This document shows, one piece after another, positions 18,999 through 29,437 of a stretch of DNA of 56,740 nucleotides. The number at the start of each line of letters is the position of its first letter. Position 1 is the stretch's first letter. The notes under the pieces were generated by a model, which ran no database searches, was not told the origin of the DNA, and saw only the letters and a list, made by a program, of their open reading frames with translations. Source of the stretch: Neomegalonema sp. (GTDB lineage: Bacteria; Pseudomonadota; Alphaproteobacteria; Rhodobacterales; Rhodobacteraceae). The stretch spans positions 1-56,740 of the forward strand of contig JALEFY010000036.1 of NCBI GenBank assembly GCA_022760435.1, given 5' to 3'. The position numbers and the translations under genes were made by a program.

Positions 18999-20555
18999 AT
19001 GTTGGAAAGCTTCTCCCGGATCTTGGGGCTCAAGCGCTTCTCGGCGATCGAGGACGCGGGCCAGCGCAATGCGGTGCTCGATATCGGCTCCAATTCCGTG
19101 CGGCTGGTGGTGTTCGATAGCGCCCTGCGCTCGCCAGCAGTTTTCTATAACGAGAAGGTGCTGTGCGGCCTGGGCCGCGAATTGCAGGCGACCGGCCGGC
19201 TTTCATCGACCGGGCGCGAGAAAGCGATGGAAGCGCTCAACCGCTTCGCCGCTCTGCGCGAGGTGCTCGATCTGGAGAGCTTCGAGGCGGTCGGCACTGC
19301 CGCGGTGCGCGATGCGGCCGATGGCGAAGAATTTGTCGAACAAGTGCGGCGCGAGACCGGTATCGAGATCACCATCGCCACTGGCGCCGATGAAGCCCGC
19401 CTCGCCGCGCAAGGCGTTCTGCTCGGCGACCCTTGGGCCAATGGCATCGTCGCCGATATCGGCGGCGCGTCGATGGAATTGGTCGCCGTGGCCGATGGCA
19501 CGGTCGGCGAGGGCGTCACCATCCCCGTCGGCCCGTTGAGGCTGGAAGCGGTCGAGGGCGATCTGGTGCCCGAGATCGACCGGCTCATTGCCGAAAGCAC
19601 CAATGACACGCTCGCCAAGGGCCAGCATCTGTATCTGGTCGGCGGCTCCTGGCGCGCGCTGATCAAGGCGCATATGGAAGAGAACAATTACGCGCTGCGC
19701 GTTCTGCATGGCTTTTCCGTCAGCGGGAAGGAAGCTCTGCGCATGGCCAAATGGGGCGCCGGGCTCGACGAAAAGGCGGTCAGCGAGAAATCCGGCGCCT
19801 CCGACATGCGTGCCAGTGTCACGCCGCTGGGCGCGCTGGTACTCTCTCGCTTGATCAAGGCGCTTGAACCGACGGATGTGACCCTCTCCGCCTTTGGACT
19901 GCGCGAGGGGATCTTGTGGGAGCGCTTGCCTGAAGAGCGCAGACAACAGGACCCGCTCATCACCGCCTGCGAGGAGATCGAACGGCGCGAGGCTCGCTTT
20001 CCCGGTTTTGGGACAGAGCTTTGGGAATGGCTGGCGCCAACCTTCCCGGATTGGGACGAGCGTCGACAAAGATTGGCCCATGCCGCCTGCCTGCTCTGCG
20101 ATGCGTCCTGGCTCACCCATCCCGATTACCGCAGCCGGGCTTGTTTTGAGCTGGTGACGCGCAATAATTTCGGCGGCGTCACCCATCGCGACCGCGCCTT
20201 TATCGGAGCGGCCTTGCTGGGGCGGGACAAGGACGGGCGGCGGGTGCTGCGCGATGAGGGCGCCGTGAGCGATTTTCTGGATGAGGAATCCCTCAGCGCC
20301 GCCGAGGCTTTGGGCCGCGCGATGCGTCTGGGACTGGTGATTTCCGCCTCCACGCGCGGAATTTTGCAGCTTTGCAAGCTTGAGCGCTCGGATCAGGGCA
20401 TCATTTTGCAGCTCAACGGCCGCGCCGCGCGGTTTAGTGGTGAGGCGCCGCGTCGTCGGCTGGCCAAATTGGCCAAGTCCCTCAACCTGCCGGAAAGCGC
20501 CGTGATCGTGGCACCGGATCCGGGCAATGCTGAAACCAGCAGCGAAGAGCCGTGA
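18999..20555 (+). CDS. ppx: Exopolyphosphatase / GppA-type phosphatase
   Basis: 518 residues from the ATG at 18999, upstream of which no conserved sequence remains. The ASKHA fold is shown by VLDIGSNSVRLVVFD (phosphate 1 loop), EAVGTAAVRDA, IVADIGGASMELVAV (phosphate 2 loop) and a C-terminal HD-like helical region. The family releases phosphate from polyphosphate chain ends or from pppGpp. Standing directly after ppk favours polyphosphate hydrolysis; activity on pppGpp cannot be excluded from sequence. The next gene, proS, begins 273 bp downstream without a common theme. Confidence 0.92.
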   Translation: MLESFSRILGLKRFSAIEDAGQRNAVLDIGSNSVRLVVFDSALRSPAVFYNEKVLCGLGRELQATGRLSSTGREKAMEALNRFAALREVLDLESFEAVGTAAVRDAADGEEFVEQVRRETGIEITIATGADEARLAAQGVLLGDPWANGIVADIGGASMELVAVADGTVGEGVTIPVGPLRLEAVEGDLVPEIDRLIAESTNDTLAKGQHLYLVGGSWRALIKAHMEENNYALRVLHGFSVSGKEALRMAKWGAGLDEKAVSEKSGASDMRASVTPLGALVLSRLIKALEPTDVTLSAFGLREGILWERLPEERRQQDPLITACEEIERREARFPGFGTELWEWLAPTFPDWDERRQRLAHAACLLCDASWLTHPDYRSRACFELVTRNNFGGVTHRDRAFIGAALLGRDKDGRRVLRDEGAVSDFLDEESLSAAEALGRAMRLGLVISASTRGILQLCKLERSDQGIILQLNGRAARFSGEAPRRRLAKLAKSLNLPESAVIVAPDPGNAETSSEEP

Positions 20556-20828
20556 GGCAGAAAAGCGCGCGCGCCTGCGTGTAACTGGCATGAGCGTTGC
20601 GTACGATATTTCTCGCTGGGGCGCTCATCTTCCTGTCGCTCTTCCCCCCAACACCACGTCAAGCAGGTGGGCGCCTCAGCAACATCCTCGCGGCGCACCG
20701 AGCCCCGAGCTCCCGAGCCCCTCGCCGACGCGCAGCTCCATTCTCTTCCTCATTTGCTCCCCCTTGCCCCGATCACGACAATCCCTTAACCCATGCCCGA
20801 TTGCGGGGCTGATAGGGATGACAGCGAG

Positions 20829-22184
20829 ATGCGGCTGACCAAGTATTTTCTTCCGGTGCTCAAGGAGACGCCTTCGGATGCGCAGATCGCCTCGCACCGG
20901 CTGATGCTGCGCGCGGGGATGATCCGCCAGTCGGCGGCGGGTTTGTATTCCTGGCTGCCGCTGGGCTACAAGGTGCTGCGCCGCATCGAGGATATCGTGC
21001 ATGAAGAGCAGCAACGCGCCGGTGCCATCGCGATGCTGATGCCCACCATCCAGTCGGCGGATCTGTGGCGCGAATCCGGTCGCTATGACGATTACGGGCA
21101 AGAGATGCTGCGCATCACCGATCGCCACGAGCGCGACCTGCTGTTCGGTCCGACCAATGAGGAGATGATCACCGACATCTTCCGCAAGCTGGTCAACAGC
21201 TACAAGGATCTGCCGAAGATCCTCTATCACATCCAATGGAAGTTCCGCGACGAGATCCGCCCGCGCTTTGGCGTGATGCGCGCGCGGGAGTTCCTGATGA
21301 AGGACGCCTATTCCTTCGATCTGACCGAGGCCGATGCGATCCATTCCTATAACCGGATGATGGTCGCTTACCTGAAGACCTTCGAGCGCATGGATCTCAA
21401 GGCGGTGCCGATGCGCGCCGATACCGGCCCGATCGGCGGCGATCACAGCCATGAGTTCCTGATCCTGGCCGAGACCGGCGAATCGGAAGTGTTCCTCGAC
21501 CGCGATGTGGTCGAAAAATCGCTGGGCGATCGCGCCTTCGATTATGAGGATCGCGCGCAGGTCGCCTCGATCGTCGAGGAATGGACGACGCCCTATGCGC
21601 GCACCGACGAAACCCATGACGCAGCCTTGTTCGAGAAGCAGGTGCCTCAGGAGCGTCAGGTCACCGCGCGCGGGATCGAGATCGGCCATGTCTTCTATTT
21701 CGGCACCAAGTACTCGGCGCCGATGAAGGCAGAGGTCAATGACCCCGAACGCGGGCTGGTGCCGGTGGAGATGGGCTCCTATGGCATCGGCATCTCGCGC
21801 CTGGTGGCGGCGATCATCGAGGCCAATCACGACGAGAACGGCATGATCTGGCCCGAGGCGGTGACGCCCTTCGATGTCGCCATTGTCAACCTCAAACAGG
21901 GCGATGCGCAAGCAGACGGGGCCTGCGAGAGCCTATATGCCGGGCTCAAGGCCGCCGGGCTCGATCCGCTCTATGATGACCGCAGCGAGCGGGCCGGGGC
22001 GAAATTCGCCACGATGGATCTGATCGGCATTCCCTGGCGCATCACCGTGGGCCCGCGCGGGCTCAAGAACGGGGTGGTCGAGCTGACTTCTCGGCGCAGC
22101 GGTGCCTCCGAGGAACTGAGCCCGGAAGCGGCATTGGCGAAACTGGCTTCGATTTATCAGCCCGTCCGCTCGCCATCGGCCTGA
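20829..22184 (+). CDS. proS: Prolyl-tRNA synthetase, short type without editing insertion
   Basis: 451 residues from the ATG at 20829 ([15 protein letters not shown]). It charges tRNA-Pro with proline. The class II core is visible as [60 protein letters not shown] and the motif 3 region [17 protein letters not shown], followed by an anticodon-binding domain ([10 protein letters not shown]). The E. coli enzyme carries an editing insertion of about 180 residues between motifs 2 and 3. Here it is absent, which is typical of alphaproteobacteria. It precedes the lolC/lolD pair by 134 bp. Confidence 0.96.
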   Translation: MRLTKYFLPVLKETPSDAQIASHRLMLRAGMIRQSAAGLYSWLPLGYKVLRRIEDIVHEEQQRAGAIAMLMPTIQSADLWRESGRYDDYGQEMLRITDRHERDLLFGPTNEEMITDIFRKLVNSYKDLPKILYHIQWKFRDEIRPRFGVMRAREFLMKDAYSFDLTEADAIHSYNRMMVAYLKTFERMDLKAVPMRADTGPIGGDHSHEFLILAETGESEVFLDRDVVEKSLGDRAFDYEDRAQVASIVEEWTTPYARTDETHDAALFEKQVPQERQVTARGIEIGHVFYFGTKYSAPMKAEVNDPERGLVPVEMGSYGIGISRLVAAIIEANHDENGMIWPEAVTPFDVAIVNLKQGDAQADGACESLYAGLKAAGLDPLYDDRSERAGAKFATMDLIGIPWRITVGPRGLKNGVVELTSRRSGASEELSPEAALAKLASIYQPVRSPSA

Positions 22185-22318
22185 AAATGTGACAGACCGG
22201 GCGCAAATCCGCCGTGGTCTGTGACAAAACCAAGATGACCGGGCAGCGTCGCTGGGCAGGCGACGTCGGAGCGCGACCGGACGCCTTTGCGCGGTCGGAG
22301 AAAGATGGGAGCGTCACG

Positions 22319-24721
22319 GTGTCTGATCGCGACAAGAAACCAAGGGCCTATCGCCCACGCAGCAAACGGGGTGAGGCGGCGCCGGAGGCGGATCATCAGG
22401 CTGCTGACACGGCGGGCATGTCGGCCTCGGACAAGATCCTGTCGACCGATGAAAAACTCGCGCAGTTGCGCGACGTTCTGGGCCGAGACCGAGCCCCGAA
22501 AACGCCGGTGCCCGATAAGCTCGGCACGCCAGAGAGCGCCGATAGCAGCACCGAGCCGCCGCGCGAACGCGCCCCCGAGGGCCTTGGCGGACGGGTGGAA
22601 GCGACCGGGCGACGGCCGCGCGATCAAGGGCGCTCGGGCAGCGCTCATCCAAAGCCGCCGCGTCCCACTGACGCCTCTTTGGTGCGTGCGCTCATGCGGC
22701 AGCGCCAAAGCCGCGAGGACAGCATTCCGCGTCCTTCGGGCAAGGCGCCCCTGCCCGCCTTCAATCCCGGCAAAGTCGCCGCGCCATCGGTCGGCGGCAA
22801 GGTCCCGCGCCATCCGGATGCCGGGGCCGAGGATGGAACCGGCGTGCGGGTCTCGACCCATCCCAGCGCCCGCGAAGCAGCCCGGCGGCGCGCAGAGCGC
22901 CAGACGCAGGATGTGTTCGATCAAATCCCGGACATGCCCCCCGCAACGCCCCAACCGATGCGGGGGCAAGCGACGTCTGAGCCCATCGCTCCCGAGCCTG
23001 CCTCCCCTTCCCAGCATTCGAACCCGGCACAAGAGCCGGTGCAGGCTGCGAAACCGGCATCGAGCCCGCAAACCCAGACTGGCCCGCAAACCCAGACCAG
23101 CGCTCAAACGGAGGCGCGCCCCGTAGCGGCAGCGCCGCAAGCGCCGCCCCAAGCGCCGCCCCAGCCGCAAACAGAGCCCGCCCCTTCGCAAGAGCCAGCA
23201 CAGGAGCAACCCGCCGCGCGCCGCTCCATCCGCGAGGACGCGCTCAAGCGCGAGGCCGCCCGCCGCGCCGCACCGGTCGATCCTGAACCGGCCGAAGCCG
23301 CTCCTGCCTCCGCGCCCTATGAGGCAAAGCTCGATACAAGATTTGAGCCCCTGGGTCCCGAAGAGCTCGAGCAGGAAGCCCTGCGCGAAAAGGCCGATGC
23401 CGAAGCAAACGCGGCAGGCGCAGCCCCGCCGCTGCGCCGACCCAGCTCACCTGCACGCCCCACCGCCCCCTTTGCGGCTTATGAGCGGATGATGGCCGGG
23501 CGCTACCTGCGCGGTCGGCGTAAAGAGGGCTTTATCTCGGTGATCTCCGTGCTCTCGCTGATCGGGATCACCCTGGCGGTCGGCGTGCTGATCGTGGTGA
23601 TGTCGGTCATGAACGGATTTCGCGCCGAGCTCGTCGATCGCATCGTCGGCGTTTCCGGCCATATCAATGCGATCTCGCTGAACCGGCAATTTGATGATTA
23701 CGACGCCGTCGCCCGCCGCATCCGCGCGGTGCCCGGCGTGGTCCGCGCAGCGCCGTTGATCGAAGGGCAGGTGCTGGCCACCGGTCCGGGCAACAGTCTC
23801 GGCGTGCTGGTGCGCGGGGTGCGTCAGGAAGACCTGATGACCCTCGACCGCGTCGCGCAGAACCCCGAGCAATCCTCCGGCTCACTGAGCCAGTTCAACG
23901 AAGGGCACGGCATCGCCATCGGCCAGCGCCTGGCGTTCAAGCTCCGGGTCGGGATCGGCGACAAGGTCACCCTGACCTCGCCCAAGGGACCGGCAACTCC
24001 GTTCGGCACCGTCTTCCCGCGCTCGAAGACCTATCGGGTGGACTACATCTTCAAGGTTGGCCTGTCGCAATATGACGAAGGCATCGTGTTCATGCCGCTT
24101 GAGGAGGCCCAGCTCTTCTTCCTGAAGGAAGGGCGTGTGGACGGGGTCGAAGTGATGGTCGCCAATCCCGAGGACCTGACCGGCTATCGCTCCGAGATCG
24201 AGGCTGCCGCAGGGCGGCCCTTGCTGCTGACCGACTGGCAGCAGGACAATCTCGCTTTCCTCGGCGCCCTGCGTACCGAGCGGATGGTGATGTTCCTCAT
24301 CCTGTCGATGCTGATCGCCATCGCCTCGCTGATCATCGTCTCCGGCATGGTGATGCTGGTGAAGGAAAAGCGCTCGGATATCGCGATCCTGCGCACGATG
24401 GGGATGACTTCGGGCGCGGTGATGCGGGTGTTCTTCATGTGCGGCGCGACCTTGGGCCTTGTTGGCACCGCTGTCGGCGTGGCGCTGGGATTGCTGTTCT
24501 GCCACTACATCGATCCGATCGCGGATTTCGTCGGCTTCCTGATGGGGCGGGATCCCTTCCCCGAGGATGTCTATCTGCTCAGCCGCTTGCCAGCGAAGGT
24601 GCATACCGAGGACGTGCTGATGACCATCGGCATTGCCCTGTCCCTCTCCTTCCTCGCCACGCTCTACCCGGCGTGGAAAGCTTCATCGCTCGATCCCGTG
24701 GAGGCGCTGCGCTATGAGTGA
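22319..24721 (+). CDS. lolC: Lipoprotein-releasing ABC transporter permease (LolC/LolE family) with long N-terminal extension
   Basis: 800 residues from the GTG at 22319 (GGGAG 8 bp upstream); an ATG at 22214 is also in frame. The C-terminal 415 residues are a normal LolC/E permease: [20 protein letters not shown] start, a first membrane helix ([20 protein letters not shown]), a periplasmic domain, and three FtsX helices ending [15 protein letters not shown]. It extracts lipoproteins from the inner membrane. The first roughly 384 residues are Pro/Gln/Ala/Arg-rich, predicted disordered and cytosolic, and unusual for this family. No start codon with a ribosome site is obvious next to the permease domain. 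The gene overlaps lolD by 8 bp. Confidence 0.88.
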   Translation: MSDRDKKPRAYRPRSKRGEAAPEADHQAADTAGMSASDKILSTDEKLAQLRDVLGRDRAPKTPVPDKLGTPESADSSTEPPRERAPEGLGGRVEATGRRPRDQGRSGSAHPKPPRPTDASLVRALMRQRQSREDSIPRPSGKAPLPAFNPGKVAAPSVGGKVPRHPDAGAEDGTGVRVSTHPSAREAARRRAERQTQDVFDQIPDMPPATPQPMRGQATSEPIAPEPASPSQHSNPAQEPVQAAKPASSPQTQTGPQTQTSAQTEARPVAAAPQAPPQAPPQPQTEPAPSQEPAQEQPAARRSIREDALKREAARRAAPVDPEPAEAAPASAPYEAKLDTRFEPLGPEELEQEALREKADAEANAAGAAPPLRRPSSPARPTAPFAAYERMMAGRYLRGRRKEGFISVISVLSLIGITLAVGVLIVVMSVMNGFRAELVDRIVGVSGHINAISLNRQFDDYDAVARRIRAVPGVVRAAPLIEGQVLATGPGNSLGVLVRGVRQEDLMTLDRVAQNPEQSSGSLSQFNEGHGIAIGQRLAFKLRVGIGDKVTLTSPKGPATPFGTVFPRSKTYRVDYIFKVGLSQYDEGIVFMPLEEAQLFFLKEGRVDGVEVMVANPEDLTGYRSEIEAAAGRPLLLTDWQQDNLAFLGALRTERMVMFLILSMLIAIASLIIVSGMVMLVKEKRSDIAILRTMGMTSGAVMRVFFMCGATLGLVGTAVGVALGLLFCHYIDPIADFVGFLMGRDPFPEDVYLLSRLPAKVHTEDVLMTIGIALSLSFLATLYPAWKASSLDPVEALRYE

Positions 24722-25448
24722 TACCGAGACCTCTCGGATTGATGATCTGAAGGCCGCACGGCTGGGCGGGGTCGGTGCCGCGCTCGTCATGGCGGGCGTC
24801 ACCCGGCGCTATCGGCAGGTCGGCGGCTATCTCAATGTGCTGCGCGGGGCGGATCTGATGATCTACCCCGGCGAGGTGGTGGCATTGGTCGGCCCGTCGG
24901 GGGCCGGTAAATCTACGCTGCTGCATCTATGCGGATTGCTCGATCGCCCCAACAAGGGTGAGATCATGATCGGCGGGCGCGATGTCACCCGGCTCGACGA
25001 TCACACCCGCACCGCCTTGCGCCGCACCGAGGTCGGGTTCGTCTATCAGTTCCACCATCTGCTGCCCGAGTTCACCGCGCTCGAGAATGTGGTGATCCCG
25101 CAATTGATCGCCGGGCGTCCGCGCAAGGCAGCGCTGGCAACGGCGAGCGATCTGCTCAAACGGATGGGGCTGGCGCAGCGGATCAAGCATCGCCCGGCCG
25201 AATTGTCGGGCGGTGAGCAACAACGGGTCGCGATTGCCCGCGCGGTTGCAAATAACCCGCGCCTGCTACTCGCCGATGAGCCGACCGGCAATCTCGACCC
25301 CGAAACATCGGATGTCGTCTTCGCCGAGCTGATCGCCTTTGCCCGAAAGGAAGGGCTCGCGGCGCTGATTGCGACCCATAATATCGCACTCGCGCACCGC
25401 ATGGACCGGATCGTGGAGATGAGCGGCGGCCGCCTGATCGAGCGCTAG
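24714..25448 (+). CDS. lolD: Lipoprotein-releasing ABC transporter ATP-binding protein
   Basis: 244 residues, started at the ATG at 24714 inside the end of the permease gene. It powers release of lipoproteins from the inner membrane to the periplasmic carrier. Walker A is GPSGAGKST, the signature is [19 protein letters not shown], Walker B is [13 protein letters not shown] and the switch histidine lies in [20 protein letters not shown] is typical of LolD/MacB ATPases. The overlap with the preceding permease gene and the absence of any other ATPase gene nearby support a LolCD-type complex. Confidence 0.95.
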   Translation: MSDTETSRIDDLKAARLGGVGAALVMAGVTRRYRQVGGYLNVLRGADLMIYPGEVVALVGPSGAGKSTLLHLCGLLDRPNKGEIMIGGRDVTRLDDHTRTALRRTEVGFVYQFHHLLPEFTALENVVIPQLIAGRPRKAALATASDLLKRMGLAQRIKHRPAELSGGEQQRVAIARAVANNPRLLLADEPTGNLDPETSDVVFAELIAFARKEGLAALIATHNIALAHRMDRIVEMSGGRLIER

Positions 25449-25486
25449 GACGGGCGGCAACCGGCCCGGCGCGACAAGGCTGCCGA

Positions 25487-26281
25487 TCAGGCCTCCTGCC
25501 CCCAGCCGCGCCGCTTTTGCACATAGCTCGCCGCCACCGCGCCCAGCGCCACCAGCCCGATCAGGATGGTGGAGAGCGCATTTATCTCTGGCGAGACCCC
25601 GAGCCGGACCTGCGACCAGATCTTGATCGGCAGCGTGGTCGAGCCGGGACCGGAGACAAAATTCGCGATCACCAGATCATCGAGCGAGAGGGTGAAGGAG
25701 AGCAGCCAACCAGCGACCACCGCGGGCAGGATCAGCGGCAAGGTGATGCGAAAGAACACCGTCGCGGGCTTGGCCCCCAGATCCATCGCCGCTTCCTCGA
25801 CACTCAGATCAAATCCCGCCAGCCGCGATTGCACCACCACCGCCACATAGCACATCGAGAAAGTCGCATGAGCCAGGATCAGGGTGAGAAAGCCGCGATC
25901 CACCGACAGGGCGACGAAGGTGAGCAGCAGCGACAGGCCGGTAATCACCTCGGGCATCACCAGCGGCGCGAGGATCATCCCGGAAAACAGCGTGCGACCC
26001 TTGAAGCGCCCAAGCCGCGCCAGCGCGAACCCGGCCAGGGTCCCGAGCACCGTGGCGAGCGTCGAGGCGATCACTGCCACAATCAGGGTAACGCGCGCCG
26101 CGTTCATCAAGCCGTCATTGGCGAACAGCTCGCCATACCAGCGCAAGGTCCAACCGCCCCAGACCGTGACCAGCTTGCTGTCATTGAAGCTGTAGAGCAC
26201 CAGAATGAAGATCGGCAGGTAGAGGAAGGTAAACCCCAGCCCCAGCGCGATCCAGGAAAACCAGCCCATCTGCTTGTTCAT
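25487..26281 (-). CDS. potC: Polyamine-type ABC transporter permease (PotC/PotI)
   Basis: 264 residues with six predicted membrane helices, beginning WFSWIALGLGFTFLYLPIFILVLYSF. The coupling-loop motif EAAMDLGAKPATVFFRITLPLILPAV contacts the ATPase. SFTLSLDDLVIANFVSGPGSTTLP is characteristic of the PotC/PotI branch for spermidine or putrescine uptake. It overlaps the upstream permease gene by 4 bp, so the two form one transcript. No ATPase or periplasmic binding protein gene of this family occurs in the window. Substrate is inferred from family only. Confidence 0.88.
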   Translation of the reverse strand: MNKQMGWFSWIALGLGFTFLYLPIFILVLYSFNDSKLVTVWGGWTLRWYGELFANDGLMNAARVTLIVAVIASTLATVLGTLAGFALARLGRFKGRTLFSGMILAPLVMPEVITGLSLLLTFVALSVDRGFLTLILAHATFSMCYVAVVVQSRLAGFDLSVEEAAMDLGAKPATVFFRITLPLILPAVVAGWLLSFTLSLDDLVIANFVSGPGSTTLPIKIWSQVRLGVSPEINALSTILIGLVALGAVAASYVQKRRGWGQEA

Positions 26282-27255
26282 CCCAAAGCCTCCTGCTTGG
26301 CGCCATAGCGTTGGAACAGCACGATCGGCCCCACGAGCAGCAGCAGCAGCAGCACCGCCACCGCCGAGGCCAGCGGCCAGTCGAGATTGTTGAAGAATTC
26401 CGAATAGAGCACCTTGCCGATCATCAGCGTCTTGCCGCCAAGCAGATCCGGGATCACGAATTCACCGGTCGCCGGAATGAACACCAGAAAGCTCCCCGCC
26501 AGGATCCCGGGCAAGGAGAGCGGCAGCGTGATGCGCCAGAAGCTTGTCAGCGGCTTGGCCCCCAAATCGGCCGAGGCTTCCAGCAATGCCGGGTCGAGCT
26601 TGGACAGCGTCGCGTAGAGCGGCAGCACCATGAATGGCAGATAGGAATAGACGATCCCGATATAGACCGCGGTCGGGGTGTTATAGATCTCCAGCGGCTC
26701 GGAGATCAGCCCAAGGCTCATCAGCGCCAGATTGAGCAGCCCCTCGGGCTTGAGGATCCCGATCCAGGCATAGACCCGGATCAGGAACGAGGTCCAGAAC
26801 GGCAAGATCACCAACAGCATCAGCACCGGGCGCCATTTTTCTGGCGCGCGCGTCATCGCGAGCGCGAGCGGATACCCGATCAGAAGGGTGAGGACCGTGG
26901 AAACCCCGGCGATCCACAGCGAATTGGCATAGGCGTTGATGTAGAGACTATCCTCGGCCAGCCACACGAAATTCTCGAAATCGAGCGCCGCGAGAAACGC
27001 CCAGCCGCCCGAAAGCCAGGAACCCAGATACTCGAGCAGCCGCCAGGGCAGGCTCAGCAGCCCCCATCCGCTCTCATCGGCCGGGAAATCGGGCCCTTGC
27101 GGTTGATAGGGCGGCTTGGTCCGCGTCGCATCGGAGAGCGACAGCTTGAGCACGATCAGGAACGGGGTCAAAAAGAAGGCGGCGAGCCAGACATAGGGCA
27201 CACCGATGATGATACGCCGGGCCCAGCGCGCCGAGGCGCCCTCGAAAGCGGCCAT
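26278..27255 (-). CDS. potB: Polyamine-type ABC transporter permease (PotB/PotH)
   Basis: 325 residues from the ATG at 27255, which has GGAG 6 bp upstream. Six helices are expected, with an unusually long first periplasmic loop (about residues 40-110, including PADESGWGLLSLPWRLLEY). The coupling motif is EASADLGAKPLTSFWRITLPLSLPGI. PATGEFVIPDLLGGKTLMIGK is typical of PotB/PotH. It is the upstream partner of the PotC-like gene and is transcribed divergently from the YeeE-like gene. The missing potA and potF/potD genes must lie elsewhere if the transporter is functional. Confidence 0.88.
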   Translation of the reverse strand: MAAFEGASARWARRIIIGVPYVWLAAFFLTPFLIVLKLSLSDATRTKPPYQPQGPDFPADESGWGLLSLPWRLLEYLGSWLSGGWAFLAALDFENFVWLAEDSLYINAYANSLWIAGVSTVLTLLIGYPLALAMTRAPEKWRPVLMLLVILPFWTSFLIRVYAWIGILKPEGLLNLALMSLGLISEPLEIYNTPTAVYIGIVYSYLPFMVLPLYATLSKLDPALLEASADLGAKPLTSFWRITLPLSLPGILAGSFLVFIPATGEFVIPDLLGGKTLMIGKVLYSEFFNNLDWPLASAVAVLLLLLLVGPIVLFQRYGAKQEALG

Positions 27256-27510
27256 GGGCTTCTCCAAAATATCAGGCGAACATGGTGTGACCGAGCGTAT
27301 CCGAGCCGTGTTGCGCTGCAAGCGAATTTTCGGCACTTTCGGGCAGGCCGAGAAATTCTGACCCAGATCAAAGCCATTTAAGCCGCTGCCTGTAGAGTGC
27401 CCCGAGTTTTTCCCGTGACGCATCCTGCGCCGTCAGGAGCGCCCCGGAGGCTTGAGAGCGGTTCAAATCTGCCCAGGCGAGACGCGCATCAGCACGCGAA
27501 AGGGAGCCCC

Positions 27511-28599
27511 ATGGATCTGATCTACTTCATCGACCGGTTTGGCGAGGGCGGGACCTCGGCGCTTGGCGGCTTGATCATCGGGCTGCTTTACGGCGCCTCG
27601 GCGCAGCGTTCGCGCTTTTGCCTGCGGGCCTCGACGGTGGAGTTCGCGCGCGGGCAGATCGGGGCGCGCACCGCGATCTGGCTTTTGTGCTTTGCCACCG
27701 CGATCTTCTGGGTGCAGGGCGGGCTGCTGACTGGAGCGGTGGATCTGACCGAGGCACGCTGGCTGGCCACGCCGGGGTCGATCTCCGGCGCGCTGGTCGG
27801 CGGGCTGATGTTCGGTGCAGGGATGGTGCTGGCGCGCGGCTGCCCGAGCCGGTTGCTGGTGCTGGCGGCAAGCGGTAATCTGCGCTCGCTCCTGTCCGGG
27901 CTGGTCTTCGCGGTGTCGGCGCAAATGACGCTGCACGGGCTCTTCGCCCCGATCCGCGACAGCATCGCCACCGCCTGGATCACCAAGGGACCCAATCCAG
28001 CGGTCACCGATATGCTCGGGGTCGGCGCGACCGGCGGGCTGGTCCTCGCGCTGATGGCGACAATCGTCGCGCTCTATTTTACCTGGCGCAACAAGCTGGG
28101 CTGGCTGGAATTGCTGGCGGCCTGCGGGGTCGGCTTCTCGGTGGTGCTGGGCTGGTGGTTCACCTATAATCTCGCCGCGGTGAGCTTTGAGGGCGGCGCG
28201 ATCAAGAGCCTGACCTTCTCCGGCCCCTCTGCCGATGCGCTGATGTTCGTGCTCGAGCCCTATACCGGCGGCTGGGAATTCGACATCGGTCTGGTGCCCG
28301 GAGCCCTGCTCGGCGCGGCGATCGCGGCGCTGGTGTTTGGCGAATGGAAATGGCAGGGCTTTGAGGGCGCAGCCAATATGCGCCGTTACCTGATCGGCGC
28401 GATGCTGATGGGCGTGGGCGCAATGCTGGCGGGCGGCTGCGCGATCGGCGCCGGGGTATCGGGCAGCTCGACCTTCGCGCTGACCGCCTGGATCGCCCTC
28501 ACCGCTTTCTGGGTTGGAGCCGGTGTGACCGACCGGCTGGTCGATTACCCCGCCGAGCAAGGCGCCCTGCCCCCGCGCTCGATTGCGGCCAAAATGTGA
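27511..28599 (+). CDS. yeeE: YeeE/YedE-family transporter, thiosulfate uptake (TsuA-like)
   Basis: 362 residues, many hydrophobic helices, ATG at 27511 behind AAAGGGAG. Three short cysteine motifs match the family: RSRFCLR near the N-terminus, ARGCPSRLL in the middle and AGGCAIGAGVSGSS near the C-terminus. Established knowledge: in the characterised YeeE/TsuA protein these cysteines line a thiosulfate relay. The matching sulfurtransferase gene yeeD/tsuB is not adjacent. The protein is full length, and thiosulfate as substrate is inferred from the retained cysteines. It is divergent from the potBC pair. Confidence 0.85.
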   Translation: MDLIYFIDRFGEGGTSALGGLIIGLLYGASAQRSRFCLRASTVEFARGQIGARTAIWLLCFATAIFWVQGGLLTGAVDLTEARWLATPGSISGALVGGLMFGAGMVLARGCPSRLLVLAASGNLRSLLSGLVFAVSAQMTLHGLFAPIRDSIATAWITKGPNPAVTDMLGVGATGGLVLALMATIVALYFTWRNKLGWLELLAACGVGFSVVLGWWFTYNLAAVSFEGGAIKSLTFSGPSADALMFVLEPYTGGWEFDIGLVPGALLGAAIAALVFGEWKWQGFEGAANMRRYLIGAMLMGVGAMLAGGCAIGAGVSGSSTFALTAWIALTAFWVGAGVTDRLVDYPAEQGALPPRSIAAKM

Positions 28600-28663
28600 T
28601 TGATCCGTCCCCTCCCCTGACGCTAAGCCTGATGGCGCAGCAAATATAGTGGGGGGATGGGGC

Positions 28664-29428
28664 ATGGAGCCGGCCGAGATTGCGAAACTGATCACCCAGG
28701 TCCTGTCGGCCGATGAAAGCATGAGCTTTCAGCAATTGCACCACGCCTGCGCTGCGCAAGCGCGCATGGCGATCGGGGAACAGCAGATGCGAGCCGCGAT
28801 CCGGATGCGGATCCGGCAACAACATCTGCTTGAAAACGGCCAAACCTACCGACGCACCCAACCCGACAGTTCCGAGCAGAGCCTAGAGGCACCGACGCTT
28901 GAGTGGCTGGCGAATGAGGAGGCCCAGGCGGCGCTCAATTACGATCCTGATGCAAGCGTCCTGCAACGCACGGCACAGGGCGGAACCAGTGGCACCGGGC
29001 GTTGGTCCCGCCCCGATTTCCTCCTCGCCACCATTCGGCGCCGACGCTTTGACCCCTGGCGCCATCTCGATGTGATCAGCTTCGAGCTCAAGAACCGCGC
29101 GGGCACCGATCTGATGGCGGTCCATGAAGCGCTGGCCCATGCCCGCTTTGCCCATTACGCCTATGTGGTCTGCCCGCGCGACAAACTCACCAAGCGCAAT
29201 AACGAAGCGCTGGCCGATGAGTGCGCCCGGCATCGCATCGGTTTGATCCAGTTCAACCTCACCGTGCCGCAAACCGGGCCCGCCTTGAGAAATTGGGCCC
29301 TGGTTCAGCGGGCAGAGCGGCATGATCCGGACCCGGATATTGTCGAGCGCTTCCTCGGCGATCGGCTCAGTGAAGAGAAACAAGTGCGTCTCGAACAGAT
29401 CGCGGCGAAATCGCGAAGCGTGGAGTAA
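28664..29428 (+). CDS. PD-(D/E)XK nuclease-like protein with N-terminal winged-helix-like region
   Basis: 254 residues from the ATG at 28664 (a GTG at 28649 is also open). Residues 1-65 are helical with a short wing, like a winged-helix domain (SFQQLHHACAAQARMAIGEQQ). The rest reads as a restriction-endonuclease fold: RPDF gives Asp118, DVISFELKN gives the Glu141-x-Lys143 pair, then helix EALAHARFAHYAYVVCP and strand HRIGLIQFN. These are the expected metal-binding residues of a nuclease. I do not recognise a named family. It is 9 bp upstream of a ParA-like ATPase gene and appears to be the first gene of a three-gene cassette. Confidence 0.7.
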   Translation: MEPAEIAKLITQVLSADESMSFQQLHHACAAQARMAIGEQQMRAAIRMRIRQQHLLENGQTYRRTQPDSSEQSLEAPTLEWLANEEAQAALNYDPDASVLQRTAQGGTSGTGRWSRPDFLLATIRRRRFDPWRHLDVISFELKNRAGTDLMAVHEALAHARFAHYAYVVCPRDKLTKRNNEALADECARHRIGLIQFNLTVPQTGPALRNWALVQRAERHDPDPDIVERFLGDRLSEEKQVRLEQIAAKSRSVE

Positions 29429-29437
29429 CAGGGGGTT

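Noticed and set aside
22192-22222. ACAGACC/GGTCTGT hairpin after proS as a terminator
   Set aside because: 17-base loop and no T-run; kept only as weak pairing.
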